From the NCBI RefSeq assembly GCF_008312935.1, contig NZ_VSZO01000009.1, forward strand, positions 62,001 through 126,000: a DNA stretch of 64,000 nucleotides. The letters are read 5' to 3'. The position numbers and the translations under genes are program-made. Positions 36,933 through 45,334 of this stretch are shown here, piece by piece. Position 1 is the first letter of the stretch. Each line of letters begins with the position of its first letter. This DNA is from Roseiconus lacunae (GTDB lineage Bacteria; Planctomycetota; Planctomycetia; Pirellulales; Pirellulaceae). The notes below the pieces were generated by a model. It searched no databases. It was not told where the DNA came from and saw only the letters and a list, made by a program, of their open reading frames with translations.

Positions 36933-37364
36933 ATGGTAAACCGAGAACAACTACACGGACAATGGAACGAAGTTAAAGGACGCCTGCGTGAACATTGGGG
37001 TCAGCTGACTGAAAACGATTTGCAGCGGGCGCGTGGATCGGCCGAACAACTCGTCGGCGTCGTGCAACAAAAAACTGGCGCGACCCGAAACGAGGTTGAA
37101 AACTTCCTCAATGGAATTTTGGATCCTTCGTTTGGCGAGAAAGTTTCGGCAGCGGCACAGCAGTATGGTGAAGCTGCTCAACAAGCTTACAGCGATACCG
37201 CTGATTACATGAAGCATGCTTGTGCGGACGCTGCCGCCGTGACTGAGGATTACGCCGAGCGATTTGTGCATACCGTTAAAAGCCGCCCCAAGGAGTCAAT
37301 CGCGATCGCCTTCGGGTTAGGAATTGCCGCCGGAGCGTTGTTCTTCTTTGGCAAACGACGGTAA
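36933..37364 (+). CDS. CsbD-like protein with C-terminal membrane anchor
   Basis: 143 aa from ATG 36933, with GGAG 7 nt upstream. Residues 1-60 match the CsbD stress-protein domain ([38 protein letters not shown]). A helical linker follows, and then a C-terminal DUF883-like tail: basic [20 protein letters not shown], the hydrophobic span and the terminal GKRR. CsbD genes are general-stress induced in other bacteria; molecular role unknown. The fusion of CsbD to a DUF883-like anchor ties it to the following small membrane proteins, which share that tail type. Confidence 0.88.
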   Translation: MVNREQLHGQWNEVKGRLREHWGQLTENDLQRARGSAEQLVGVVQQKTGATRNEVENFLNGILDPSFGEKVSAAAQQYGEAAQQAYSDTADYMKHACADAAAVTEDYAERFVHTVKSRPKESIAIAFGLGIAAGALFFFGKRR

Positions 37365-37388
37365 CGCTCGACTCCATGGCTTTTGGAT

Positions 37389-37404
37389 TGGCAAGGCCGT
37401 TGCC
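37389..37404 (+). promoter_or_regulatory. Sigma-54-type (-24/-12) promoter candidate
   Basis: TGGCAAG, 4 nt and TTGCC have GG and GC at the invariant positions with exact spacing. The site lies between the CsbD-like gene and the operon starting at 37560, giving a leader of about 145 nt. Confidence 0.45.
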
Positions 37405-37559
37405 GATAGCCACCCGCGGGTCGGTTGTGGAACGTGAGTGGTTTCCAGACCAAACGCAAATCTATCGTGAGGGCTTGGCACCTCGTCGCCGTTCCCTACC
37501 AACCTCAACGACCATCATTCGAAAATGGTCACGGATCAAAACGCAGACAGTTAAACGGC

Positions 37560-37982
37560 ATGACTACAACACTCGCAACTGAAAAACAAGCTGAAGCAAT
37601 CAAGCAGCGCATGCGAGAGATTCGCACCAACCTGCCTTACGAAGTTGACCAGGCTCGTGATCAGGTCAAAGAACTGTCTGATTGGAAGTATCACTTCCGT
37701 CGGCACCCCGCAGCAATGCTGGGAGCCGCCGTGGCCATTGGTTTTTTGTTGGTTCCGTCGCCATCGACGCCCAAACAAGTTGTCGTCGAGCGCGATCCTC
37801 GTCGACGTGACTCAGACGCGGAGCCAGCAAAGAAAGGCTTGGTCGGTGGCTTGGTCGGTGCCGTTGCGACAATCGCCCTGCGGCAGGTTGCTTCAATGGC
37901 CGCTAATCAAATCACCTCGATGATCCAGCCGCGGTCTCAACCGATGAGAACCGAGACACACTCCCCGCGGTCAGTGCGATGA
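37560..37982 (+). CDS. Small membrane-associated stress-island protein
   Basis: 140 aa from ATG 37560. An N-terminal helical region (about 8-45) with KQRMREIRTNLPYEVDQARD resembles DUF3618/DUF883-type membrane-anchored proteins. A first hydrophobic span follows (about 52-68, HPAAMLGAAVAIGFLLVP), then a charged loop and a second weak hydrophobic stretch (GLVGGLVGAVATIALRQVA). The stop overlaps the next start in ATGA, indicating translational coupling. The role is unknown; the context suggests envelope stress protection. Confidence 0.8.
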   Translation: MTTTLATEKQAEAIKQRMREIRTNLPYEVDQARDQVKELSDWKYHFRRHPAAMLGAAVAIGFLLVPSPSTPKQVVVERDPRRRDSDAEPAKKGLVGGLVGAVATIALRQVASMAANQITSMIQPRSQPMRTETHSPRSVR

Positions 37983-38209
37983 AATCCACGTTAACCGATT
38001 CAGTCAACATGATTGCTCCTTTAGAACAACGTTCGAAGACATTTCCAGACGTGCCCAATGTGCGGGCTTACGATGGGTCAAGGCACATCACCTCACAGGA
38101 TGAGAACCCGGTAGTGCAGATGGTTACCAGCCATCCGAAAGCCGCGATGGCTGTCGCCGCCGCCACAGGGCTCGCCTTAGGTTGGTTTGTGAAGCGGGTG
38201 ATGCGATGA
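37979..38209 (+). CDS. Small single-span protein with DUF883-like tail
   Basis: 76 aa. A polar N-terminus of about 45 residues ends in a short anchor HPKAAMAVAAATGLALGWFV followed by KRVMR. The same HP-KAAxAVAAA-x-GxxxG tail type is seen in the CsbD-like and 38742 proteins. It is coupled on both sides by ATGA overlaps (37979 and 38206). Family membership beyond the tail is not certain. Confidence 0.8.
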   Translation: MKSTLTDSVNMIAPLEQRSKTFPDVPNVRAYDGSRHITSQDENPVVQMVTSHPKAAMAVAAATGLALGWFVKRVMR

Positions 38210-38718
38210 GCGAACACACCTCTCCGTCACCAATGCGAGTCGTACTTCGCGACATCATCGACTTGATGGAACTGCAATGGCAGTTGTTGTCCGTCGATTC
38301 GCAAGAAGCTCGGCGGAAGCTGACCAAGGCCATGATTGCCGGGGTATCTGCAGTGACGCTTGCCGGATCAGCACTCACCGTACTTCTGGTAGGAGTCGGG
38401 TTTCTTATCCGCGACCTTACGCCACTTGGTACCGGCGCCGCCATCATTGTCACGTCGGTCACCGCATTCGTTGTCGTCGTCGTACTTCTGTGGCTCGCCG
38501 CTGGTGCCGCATCTAAGGCATCGCAGGCGATGACGGAAAGCAAGTCTGAGTTCGTCGAAAGCCTGAAGTGGCTGAAAGCAACCCTGGTAACTCCGAGATC
38601 ATCGGCGAGGAACCAAATACGGGCGGAAAGCTTCGGCCCCTATAGCAGTGGTCACTCACCAGAAATGAAAGAAATGAATGACCACATGTATCGATCCCAA
38701 GTCTCTCAATCAAATTAA
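38206..38718 (+). CDS. Putative holin-superfamily / DUF1469-like membrane protein
   Basis: 170 aa from ATG 38206, overlapping the preceding stop. An amphipathic N-terminal helix (LRDIIDLMELQWQLLSVDSQ) precedes two spans (about 43-66 AMIAGVSAVTLAGSALTVLL and about 75-100 GAAIIVTSVTAFVVVVVLLW). The pattern matches the phage holin 3_6/DUF1469 group (YqjE-like), which occurs beside DUF883/ElaB-type genes in other bacteria. The C-terminal 60 residues are polar and unassigned. It is the last of three coupled genes. Confidence 0.82.
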   Translation: MSEHTSPSPMRVVLRDIIDLMELQWQLLSVDSQEARRKLTKAMIAGVSAVTLAGSALTVLLVGVGFLIRDLTPLGTGAAIIVTSVTAFVVVVVLLWLAAGAASKASQAMTESKSEFVESLKWLKATLVTPRSSARNQIRAESFGPYSSGHSPEMKEMNDHMYRSQVSQSN

Positions 38719-38741
38719 CACGATTCCTTTAGGAGATAGTT

Positions 38742-38996
38742 ATGTCCACGAGTAAGCAAGCAACCGCCGCCTCTTCCAACACCACCAGTTCGTCGAGCAG
38801 CCAAGCCCACGAGACTGCAAATCGTGTTGCGGAAAAGGCGGTCGAGTACGGTCAAGATGCGGCGACGCACTACGTCAAAGAACCAGCGCGAGATCTGCTT
38901 ACGCTGGCCAAAGAGTATGCGAAAGACCACCCTGATGTCGCGGCCTGCTGGGCCTTCGCCGCCGGTATCGTTGTCGGGTGGAAACTCAAGCCGTAG
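38742..38996 (+). CDS. Small Ser/Thr-rich protein with C-terminal anchor
   Basis: 84 aa from ATG 38742, with AGGAG 6 nt upstream. A Ser/Thr/Ala-rich start (about 1-22) is followed by an amphipathic helix and the anchor HPDVAACWAFAAGIVVGWKL, the DUF883-like tail type. An intrinsic terminator (39014-39039) follows. Likely another component of the envelope stress set. Confidence 0.82.
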   Translation: MSTSKQATAASSNTTSSSSSQAHETANRVAEKAVEYGQDAATHYVKEPARDLLTLAKEYAKDHPDVAACWAFAAGIVVGWKLKP

Positions 38997-39013
38997 TCGA
39001 CTATCGGGCACCT

Positions 39014-39039
39014 CGCGGGGCTCTTCCCCGCGTTTTTTT
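39014..39039 (+). terminator. Intrinsic terminator
   Basis: CGCGGGG, a 5-nt loop and CCCCGCG are followed by TTTTTTT, directly after the small membrane-protein gene and before the gene at 39065. Confidence 0.9.
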
Positions 39040-39064
39040 CAATCGAGAAACAACGGAGTACACC

Positions 39065-39400
39065 GTGTTAGAGCAGATCCAAGAGCGTGTCGATGAGGCA
39101 CGGACGTCACTCAGCGAACACGTTGGTGGTCATCATGAACCCGACGGAGTCAACGAGGGCATCACAGCGACCGAAAACCTGCTCGCGTATGGTGCGGCGA
39201 TTGCCGCCACCTTTGTCGCTCGTCAGGCGCTTCAGGCGAGCTGGCGGAGTGCGCTCGACCGCGATCCACCGGTGAACCCGTCATCACCGGAGGTCAATTG
39301 GAAAGACGCTCTTTTATGGGGCGCTATTTCTGGTGCACTTGTCGGTATGACCAGGATTGCGTCGCGGCGATCAGCGTCAGCATTTTACGACCGCCTCTAG
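39065..39400 (+). CDS. DUF4235-like small membrane protein
   Basis: 111 aa from GTG 39065, with GGAG 6 nt upstream; a frame open further upstream crosses the terminator and is rejected as start. A polar N-terminus is followed by two hydrophobic segments (about 42-55 AYGAAIAATFVARQAL and about 84-98 LLWGAISGALVGMTRI) and a basic end RRSASAFYDRL. The spacing of two short spans and a conserved W between them fits DUF4235. Role unknown. Confidence 0.75.
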   Translation: MLEQIQERVDEARTSLSEHVGGHHEPDGVNEGITATENLLAYGAAIAATFVARQALQASWRSALDRDPPVNPSSPEVNWKDALLWGAISGALVGMTRIASRRSASAFYDRL

Positions 39401-39477
39401 CTCAGCGTCGCCCGTAGCCGGCCGAGCTATCACATCCGATTGGCTTGTTGCCCCATCCCCTCGCACCCTATGCAACC

Positions 39478-40635
39478 ATGAACGATCCTCTTCGTCTACC
39501 ACTCGCCCTGTTCTTTCTCGTTCTCTGTGCGTTCGTAGCCTCTAAGGCAAAGTCGGACGATCCGCCAACGGAAGTGGCCGCTACAGTCCAAGCTGAACAG
39601 TCACAAACTGTACAGCCACAAAGCAAATCGCAGCCTTCGTCTGACGCGGCTGAGCAATCGAAGCAATCGACGACGCAACAACTCCCGGCAGCGATTAAGT
39701 CTGAGATGGACGACGGTCGGATCAGCGAATGGGCTTGGGCGGGTGTATTGTGGAGCGATGCTAACCTTGTTCGGACGGCCGCCGCTAAAGCGGCTTCTGA
39801 TACGAAAGATAGTGACCAGCGGGCAAAGTTCTATGCCATTGCCGACAAAGCTGATCGATTGATCGTCCAGATGGAGGACCTCGGTTGGAAACGGGTGGCC
39901 CGTCCTTCTAATTCAGCGGCTGAGACCGCGGCCTCGGAACAAGCGTCCCTCAGAAAATCGAAACAATCGATAGACAATACCGGGGTCAATCAAGCCGATA
40001 TTGATCAATATCGGGTGGCCGATGCAGAAGCGACGCCCCGAGAGCAGCAGTCTCTTGCCGAAAAGGTCGAAAGCCAAGTAGAAAAGGCAGTTGCGGCGAG
40101 TAGTGACCGCGGAATCGCGGAACCCTATGGAGCTCACATTAGTAACCGGGAAACGCAGACGCGCAGCAACACGCTTCCCTATTCTGTCGACTCGATCTAC
40201 GACGTCGACGACTACGATCAAGATGGCGACTACTATGTCGACAACGAGAAGGGTAAATATGCATCGTTCGATGACGAAGACCTAGACGAAACGGTGGACC
40301 CCGTTAGAACGATCACTCCGGACGTCGCCGAGGTTAACCCGGAACCAAAAGCAACACTCGTCCCGGACAACCAGACGCGTCCCCAGTCACAACGGGCTCC
40401 GATGATTGACCGCTTTACGGACGTCTCAAATCGTCAGGTCGAAGATGCCCGTTGGGTGCAGCTTCACATTAGTACGAATCAAATGCTTTTCGATCGCTTG
40501 AAGAGCGGCGGGATTAGCCCATCCGAGGTTCAATTGGTGATCGATCAGCTTCGTGTGCACCTTGCGCTCGCTGACGAAGAGGGACTGTCAATTGGATCCT
40601 TCGAAGTCTCGGAATCGGTTGCCGCGAACCAGTAA
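39478..40635 (+). CDS. Secreted low-complexity acidic protein of unknown function
   Basis: 385 aa from ATG 39478. It has a short signal peptide (LPLALFFLVLCAFVASKAKS). Gln/Ser/Thr-rich residues follow to about 80, then an Ala-rich helical region, then a very acidic stretch (DDYDQDGDYYVDNEKGKY about 243-260; DDEDLDETVD). The C-terminal 60 residues look folded (WVQLHISTNQMLFDRLKSGG). No family recognised. It ends the stress island. Confidence 0.7.
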   Translation: MNDPLRLPLALFFLVLCAFVASKAKSDDPPTEVAATVQAEQSQTVQPQSKSQPSSDAAEQSKQSTTQQLPAAIKSEMDDGRISEWAWAGVLWSDANLVRTAAAKAASDTKDSDQRAKFYAIADKADRLIVQMEDLGWKRVARPSNSAAETAASEQASLRKSKQSIDNTGVNQADIDQYRVADAEATPREQQSLAEKVESQVEKAVAASSDRGIAEPYGAHISNRETQTRSNTLPYSVDSIYDVDDYDQDGDYYVDNEKGKYASFDDEDLDETVDPVRTITPDVAEVNPEPKATLVPDNQTRPQSQRAPMIDRFTDVSNRQVEDARWVQLHISTNQMLFDRLKSGGISPSEVQLVIDQLRVHLALADEEGLSIGSFEVSESVAANQ

Positions 40636-40663
40636 GGGCACGCTCTATCAGCAATTCGATGCA

Positions 40664-41587
40664 TTAAATCGTTAACGAACCAACGACTTCTTTGACTGAC
40701 GTCGCGTTCAATTCGGAGAGTGCAGCAGGCAGCTCATCAATCAACCGTGTCGACACTGTTGGGTCGTAATAGTTTGCGGTGCCGATTTGAACGGCCGACG
40801 CCCCGGCGACGAGGAACTGCATCACGTCATCGATGTTTGAGATACCACCAATGCCAATGATGGGAACGTCGACCGACGATCTGACTTGATGGACGCAGCG
40901 TAGCGCGATCGGTTTAATCGCCGGTCCGCTCAGTCCGCCCATCCCATTACCCAGCACCGGCTTTTGTCGCCTCCAATCGATCGCCATCGCGAGCACGGTG
41001 TTGATCAAACAAACCGCATCCGCACCTCCATCGGCAGCACCTTTTGCGACTTCTGCGATCTTGGTCACGTTGGGGGTCAGTTTCGCTAGGATCGGAGCTG
41101 AACAAGCTTTCCGTGCCGCCGCGACAACCTTTCTACAAGACTCGGCATTGATTCCAAAATCAATGCCCCCACTCACATTAGGGCAGGAAAGGTTCAGTTC
41201 GACGGCATCGGCCCCGTGCTCTGCGACCCGCGCGGCAAGACCGACGAACTCGTCTTCAGTTCGACCAGCAACGCTGACGACAATTGGCGCCCCGATGGTT
41301 CGTAAATAAGGAAGGTGGTGTTCTAAGAAGGCATCAATTCCGTCATTGTCCAAACCGATCGCATTCAACAAACCAGCCGACGTCTCAACAGTCCGCCACG
41401 GAGCATTGCCGACACGAGGTTCGGCGGTGATTGTTTTCGGTAGCACACCACCGAGTCGCGAAACGTCAATGACGTTCTCCATCTCGCGAGCATAACCAAA
41501 GGTGCCTGACGCGACCAGAATTGGATTGGGCAACGAGAGTCTGCCCAAGGTCGTCGTTAAGTCCACTGTGGTGGTGGATTGTGTCAT
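40664..41587 (-). CDS. pyrD: Dihydroorotate dehydrogenase, class 1
   Basis: 307 aa from ATG 41587. FMN TIM barrel: [15 protein letters not shown] (about 20-34), catalytic-loop [10 protein letters not shown] (Cys as base, as in class 1B), [10 protein letters not shown] with the Lys ligand, and the C-terminal phosphate-binding GIGGISN and [15 protein letters not shown]. It oxidises dihydroorotate to orotate in pyrimidine synthesis. Class 1B enzymes need a PyrK electron-transfer subunit, which is not in this window. It is 29 nt downstream of coaB in a minus-strand cluster. Confidence 0.95.
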   Translation of the reverse strand: MTQSTTTVDLTTTLGRLSLPNPILVASGTFGYAREMENVIDVSRLGGVLPKTITAEPRVGNAPWRTVETSAGLLNAIGLDNDGIDAFLEHHLPYLRTIGAPIVVSVAGRTEDEFVGLAARVAEHGADAVELNLSCPNVSGGIDFGINAESCRKVVAAARKACSAPILAKLTPNVTKIAEVAKGAADGGADAVCLINTVLAMAIDWRRQKPVLGNGMGGLSGPAIKPIALRCVHQVRSSVDVPIIGIGGISNIDDVMQFLVAGASAVQIGTANYYDPTVSTRLIDELPAALSELNATSVKEVVGSLTI

Positions 41588-41616
41588 CGTTCGAGAGCCT
41601 CGATACAACGTATCTT

Positions 41617-42246
41617 CTAGGGAATCAGTCGTTCTTGGATAACTTGCAGAATGCGATCCGCGACCGACTGTTTGTCCGCGTGGATTTTCATCAGAACGTC
41701 GCCGCTACGCCCAATCAATTCGACTTCGTTTTCATCGGAATCGATTGCCGTGGGACCATTACTGACAATGAGGTCGCAATGTTTCTTCTCAAGTTTGACG
41801 GTCGCGCGAAAGCGACGATCTTCGGATTCCAGCGCAAATCCGACGACCCATTGCGAAGCGGTTTTGTTTTGTCCCAACGTCGCGACGACGTCGGGCGTTT
41901 CGATCAATTGCAAGGTCAGCGGATCGCCCGTTTTGGCGATCTTTTGGTCGTTGACAAAACGTGGCATGTAATCGCACGGGGCAGCGGCTCCGATGGCACC
42001 GTCGCAGTCGCGGAACGCTTGCATCGCCGAGTGCAACATTTCGTCGGTCGAGACGACCGGGATCACGGTCGCCCGCGAAGGATACTCGATCGAAACCGGT
42101 CCGGAAACGATCGTGACCTCGTGTCCGAGATCAATCGCAGCCTGTGCGAGTGCCGCCCCCATACGCCCACTGGACGCGTTGGAGAGGTAGCGAACGGGAT
42201 CAAGGTATTGCCGGGTCGGACCAGATGTAATCAGAATCTTCGCCAC
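41617..42246 (-). CDS. coaB: Stand-alone phosphopantothenoylcysteine synthase CoaB
   Basis: 209 aa. It begins directly with the CoaB motif [20 protein letters not shown] and contains [15 protein letters not shown], the dimer or active-site [14 protein letters not shown] and the [13 protein letters not shown] strand. The flavin-binding CoaC half of the usual bifunctional CoaBC is absent. CoaB joins phosphopantothenate and cysteine using CTP in CoA synthesis. Its start lies 4 nt downstream of the TerB-like gene's stop. CoaC is presumably encoded elsewhere. Confidence 0.92.
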   Translation of the reverse strand: MAKILITSGPTRQYLDPVRYLSNASSGRMGAALAQAAIDLGHEVTIVSGPVSIEYPSRATVIPVVSTDEMLHSAMQAFRDCDGAIGAAAPCDYMPRFVNDQKIAKTGDPLTLQLIETPDVVATLGQNKTASQWVVGFALESEDRRFRATVKLEKKHCDLIVSNGPTAIDSDENEVELIGRSGDVLMKIHADKQSVADRILQVIQERLIP

Positions 42247-42250
42247 GAAA

Positions 42251-42622
42251 CTATTGATCCAATGTTTTCAGCGTTTCGTCGACCAATTGGTTTAGCCGCT
42301 CGGTAGAGACTTCCATCTTGGCCGCGGCGAGTGCGAACAAACGTTTTTCGTTTTCATCCAAAACGCCGTCGGCGGCCATCACTTTGATCAAATCAACGAG
42401 TAACTCTTCTCGGCTATCCGGCGCGACGGGAAGCTCCAACGCCGCGTCATCACCAAGTCCAAAGCGGATCGCGTGTGACAGCTCAGATTCTCCGAGGCCG
42501 AGTTCATGGCATCGTTTGGCGACATAGTCGACCTCACGTTCACCGAGGGACCCATCGGCGAACGCCATCACGACGAGATTGCGTAATTGACGGACCCGTT
42601 CGCTAAGTTCTTTTTCGCTCAT
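42251..42622 (-). CDS. TerB-like helical protein
   Basis: 123 aa from ATG 42622. The TerB pattern of two helical repeats with acidic loops is clear: VVMAFADGSLGEREVDYVAK (about 16-35) and LIKVMAADGVLDENEKRLFA (about 77-96). It is predicted cytosolic with metal-binding-like loops. It lies between coaB (4 nt) and dus (86 nt) on the same strand and is probably cotranscribed. Its role is unknown. Confidence 0.85.
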   Translation of the reverse strand: MSEKELSERVRQLRNLVVMAFADGSLGEREVDYVAKRCHELGLGESELSHAIRFGLGDDAALELPVAPDSREELLVDLIKVMAADGVLDENEKRLFALAAAKMEVSTERLNQLVDETLKTLDQ

Positions 42623-42708
42623 AGTGGCAAGTTTATCATCAGGGTGAAACGATTGACCATCCCAGGCAAGCCGCCGACAGCACACAGTCATCTGGCGACG
42701 TTGGCTGA

Positions 42709-43986
42709 CTACTCTTCTTGGCTCCCGTGGCACTCACGCGGAACCCTGCGGCCGGGGCCATCAGGCACGAAGTGACTGTGGAGAACATTCTCGAAGTCAG
42801 CTCTGGATTTGATCCGAGCGAACTCCAGCCGCACGGACTCGTGACGCGGGTGCGATTGGCTGTACTTAATGCCAAACTTTCGCATCAGCATTGGAGCCCG
42901 TTTTTCGCCATAGCTTTGTTCACAGAGATCGAAATGCTCTCGCATTAGCGAGGCTTGTTCACCCAGCGACGGCGGTGTCGGCAACGGAAGCCCATTTGCC
43001 AGGGCCAGGGCATCAGAGAAAATCCAAGGGTTTCCGATCGCCCCACGAGCGACCGTGACGCCATCGATTCTGGTTTCACGCATCATCCGCAGGCAGTCTT
43101 CGGCGGAGAATAGATCCCCGCTACCGAGGATCCGCATTCGATCGCCGACGTGCGTTTTGACTTCGCCAAGAAACGCCCAACGACTCGGACCGACGTAGCG
43201 CTGCACCACTGTTCGTCCATGGACCGTCGCGGCGGCGAGACCGGCATCAAGCGCGCCATCGAGAATTTGAAAGAACGCATCTCGCGATTCGTTCGAGTCA
43301 TCGATGCCACGCCGCATTTTCACCGTGACCGGAATCGAATCCGGCACCATCTCTCGCGTTCGTTTTAAAATCTCGATCGCGACCTCCGGTTGAGAGAGAT
43401 GAAACCCGCCGCGGCAACGACCGAGAACTTTTTTGACCGGGCAACCAAAGTTAACGTCGATCACATCAAAACCGGCTTCGACCAGCTTCATCGCACCGAG
43501 TGAAAACTGTTCCGGCTCGGCCCCCATTAATTGGCCACCGACAGGATGCTCGTCGGGATGGATATCGAGAAAGTGCTTCGTTTTTTGCCGTTTATTGAGC
43601 GCCAGAAGAAACTGATCGAGCATCACTTCGCATACCGAATAGCTCGCCCCACTCTTGCGAGCGATTGCTCTCATGGGTAAATCGCTATAACCGCTGAGGG
43701 CCGCCTGAACGACCGGGAAACCGATTTGAACCGCCCCAAGCTGCAACGGCGAAAACTCGTTTTTCCAAGTGTCGATCGCGCGTAGGTCTTCGACCGCCGG
43801 GCGAGGAATAGCGGCCGCCTTGTGTTGCCCACCGTCTACCGGCGGTACACTATCAGCCCCGGTGGCGTCGGTAACCGCTGCACCGGAGCCGGGCCGATGT
43901 GATTGAGCTTCTGAAATCGACTCGGCCCCGCCGAACTCCGCACCGCGAATCGTTTCCCCGTTCAATTGATCTCCGTGAATCGTCAT
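42709..43986 (-). CDS. dus: tRNA-dihydrouridine synthase with N-terminal extension
   Basis: 425 aa from ATG 43986. The FMN TIM barrel starts at about residue 85 (VQAALSGYSDLPMRAIAR). It has the substrate or catalytic region VIDVNFGCPVKKVLGRCRGG with catalytic Cys, VTVKMRRGID, TVHGRTVVQRYVG and GSGDLFSAEDC. The first 75 residues are an unusual Gly/Ala/Ser-rich extension absent from most Dus proteins. The enzyme reduces uridines in tRNA D-loops with NADPH. The start is divergent from galM and the two ATGs overlap in CATGATG, so promoters must lie inside the neighbouring coding regions. Confidence 0.9.
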   Translation of the reverse strand: MTIHGDQLNGETIRGAEFGGAESISEAQSHRPGSGAAVTDATGADSVPPVDGGQHKAAAIPRPAVEDLRAIDTWKNEFSPLQLGAVQIGFPVVQAALSGYSDLPMRAIARKSGASYSVCEVMLDQFLLALNKRQKTKHFLDIHPDEHPVGGQLMGAEPEQFSLGAMKLVEAGFDVIDVNFGCPVKKVLGRCRGGFHLSQPEVAIEILKRTREMVPDSIPVTVKMRRGIDDSNESRDAFFQILDGALDAGLAAATVHGRTVVQRYVGPSRWAFLGEVKTHVGDRMRILGSGDLFSAEDCLRMMRETRIDGVTVARGAIGNPWIFSDALALANGLPLPTPPSLGEQASLMREHFDLCEQSYGEKRAPMLMRKFGIKYSQSHPRHESVRLEFARIKSRADFENVLHSHFVPDGPGRRVPRECHGSQEE

Positions 43987-45163
43987 GATGAAACAATCAC
44001 TGCCTGGACTGTCGTCCGTACTTGTGGGAGCCGTGGCGATTGGTGTAACACTGACACTCAATTCACCTCTGGTTAGTTTTTTCGTTTCCAATTCACACGC
44101 CCAACCGCCAAAGAACGAACGTTCGATGATGATAGAAACCGCTCCGTTTGGAACAGCCGATGATCAGCCGATCACTCGATACACGTTGGTCAACTCCAAA
44201 GGCCATCGGGTTCACGTGATGAACTTTGGTGCGACGTTGCTGGAAGTCGAGGTCCCGGATCGTGACGGTCAATTGGCGAATGTGAATTTGTGCTTCGACT
44301 CGCTGGAGCCCTACGTTCAGGGACATCCGTATTTTGGGAGTACCGTCGGGCGATTTTGCAACCGAATCGGGAACGCCACTTTCACAATCGATGGCACAGA
44401 GTATCCCTTGGTTGTGAACCACGGAAAACACCAACTGCATGGCGGAAAGAAGAATTTTTCCTACCAGGTCTGGTCTGCCGAACCGATTCAGGCGTCTGAT
44501 CACGTCGGTGTCCGCTTCGAATTGACCAGTCCCGACGGTGATAACGGATTTCCAGGAACGGTCCATGCGATCGCCGAATATACGTGGAACGACGCCGACG
44601 AGTTGAAACTGACTTATTCGGCGACCACCGATAAACCCACCCATGTCAACTTGTGCAATCACAGCTACTGGAATCTCGGCGGCGCCGGATCAGGGACGGC
44701 CAAAGACCATGTCGCGACGATCGAAGCGGACCATTTCCTGGATGTCGACGATGATTTGATCCCGACTGGAAAACTGAACGAGGTTGCAGGCACCCCGCTC
44801 GATTTCCGATCCCCGACCGAATTAGGAAAACGCATCGACCAGTTGCCGGCGACCAAGGGATATGACCACTGCTACGTCGTGCGAGGACAGGCCGGTACGC
44901 TACGCCCAGCTGGCATCGTCGTTGACCCCGACTCGGGGCGCTCGCTGGAAATCGAAACGACCCAACCGGGGATGCAGCTTTACACGGCAAACCATCTCGG
45001 CGGGGGACCTGGAACCGCCGGTGCTGCTTCGCACGATGCGTTCTGCTTGGAAACACAGCATTACCCCGACGCCCCCAATAAACCTGAATTCAAGTCAACG
45101 TTGCTCAATCCGGGTGAAACGCTAAAGGAAGTCACGATCCACCGTTTCGGAGTGCGCCCCTAG
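43985..45163 (+). CDS. galM: Exported aldose 1-epimerase (galactose mutarotase)
   Basis: 392 aa; ATG 43985 or 43988. Unlike most mutarotases it has a signal peptide (VLVGAVAIGVTLTLNSPLVS, about 12-31, then SHAQ). The catalytic core has GRFCNRIGNATF (Arg substrate contact), HVNLCNHSYWNL with the general acid His, and FCLETQHYPDAPN with the general base Glu. It interconverts alpha and beta anomers of hexoses, probably in the periplasm. Divergent from dus with overlapping start codons. Confidence 0.93.
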   Translation: MMKQSLPGLSSVLVGAVAIGVTLTLNSPLVSFFVSNSHAQPPKNERSMMIETAPFGTADDQPITRYTLVNSKGHRVHVMNFGATLLEVEVPDRDGQLANVNLCFDSLEPYVQGHPYFGSTVGRFCNRIGNATFTIDGTEYPLVVNHGKHQLHGGKKNFSYQVWSAEPIQASDHVGVRFELTSPDGDNGFPGTVHAIAEYTWNDADELKLTYSATTDKPTHVNLCNHSYWNLGGAGSGTAKDHVATIEADHFLDVDDDLIPTGKLNEVAGTPLDFRSPTELGKRIDQLPATKGYDHCYVVRGQAGTLRPAGIVVDPDSGRSLEIETTQPGMQLYTANHLGGGPGTAGAASHDAFCLETQHYPDAPNKPEFKSTLLNPGETLKEVTIHRFGVRP

Positions 45164-45269
45164 CGTGGCGATTGCCTTCGTCGAAGGAATTGCCGAACGG
45201 CTTAGGGCAAACGCGGTGCCGCGAGACGCGGGGAGTGCGTTGTACCATGCGAGACTTCGGACGCGAGTC

Positions 45270-45334
45270 TTCAGCCGAAGGGCATTCGCCCCGGTTGCTG
45301 CACCGAAACCGTGGCTAACGCCATTCGGCTAATC
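45270..45334. repeat. Dispersed palindromic intergenic repeat, copy 5 (full palindrome)
   Basis: The arm TTCAGCCGAAGGGCATTCGC then CCCGGTT, a 10-nt spacer, and the inverted arm AACCGTGGCTAACGCCATTC plus GGCTAATC. Its last bases are the complement of the stop codon of the DUF1080 gene (45333-45335), so the element abuts the coding end exactly. Confidence 0.75.

Noticed and set aside
41521-42306. 261-codon plus frame opposite coaB
   Set aside because: It is antisense to a well-supported CoaB; its translation has no family pattern.
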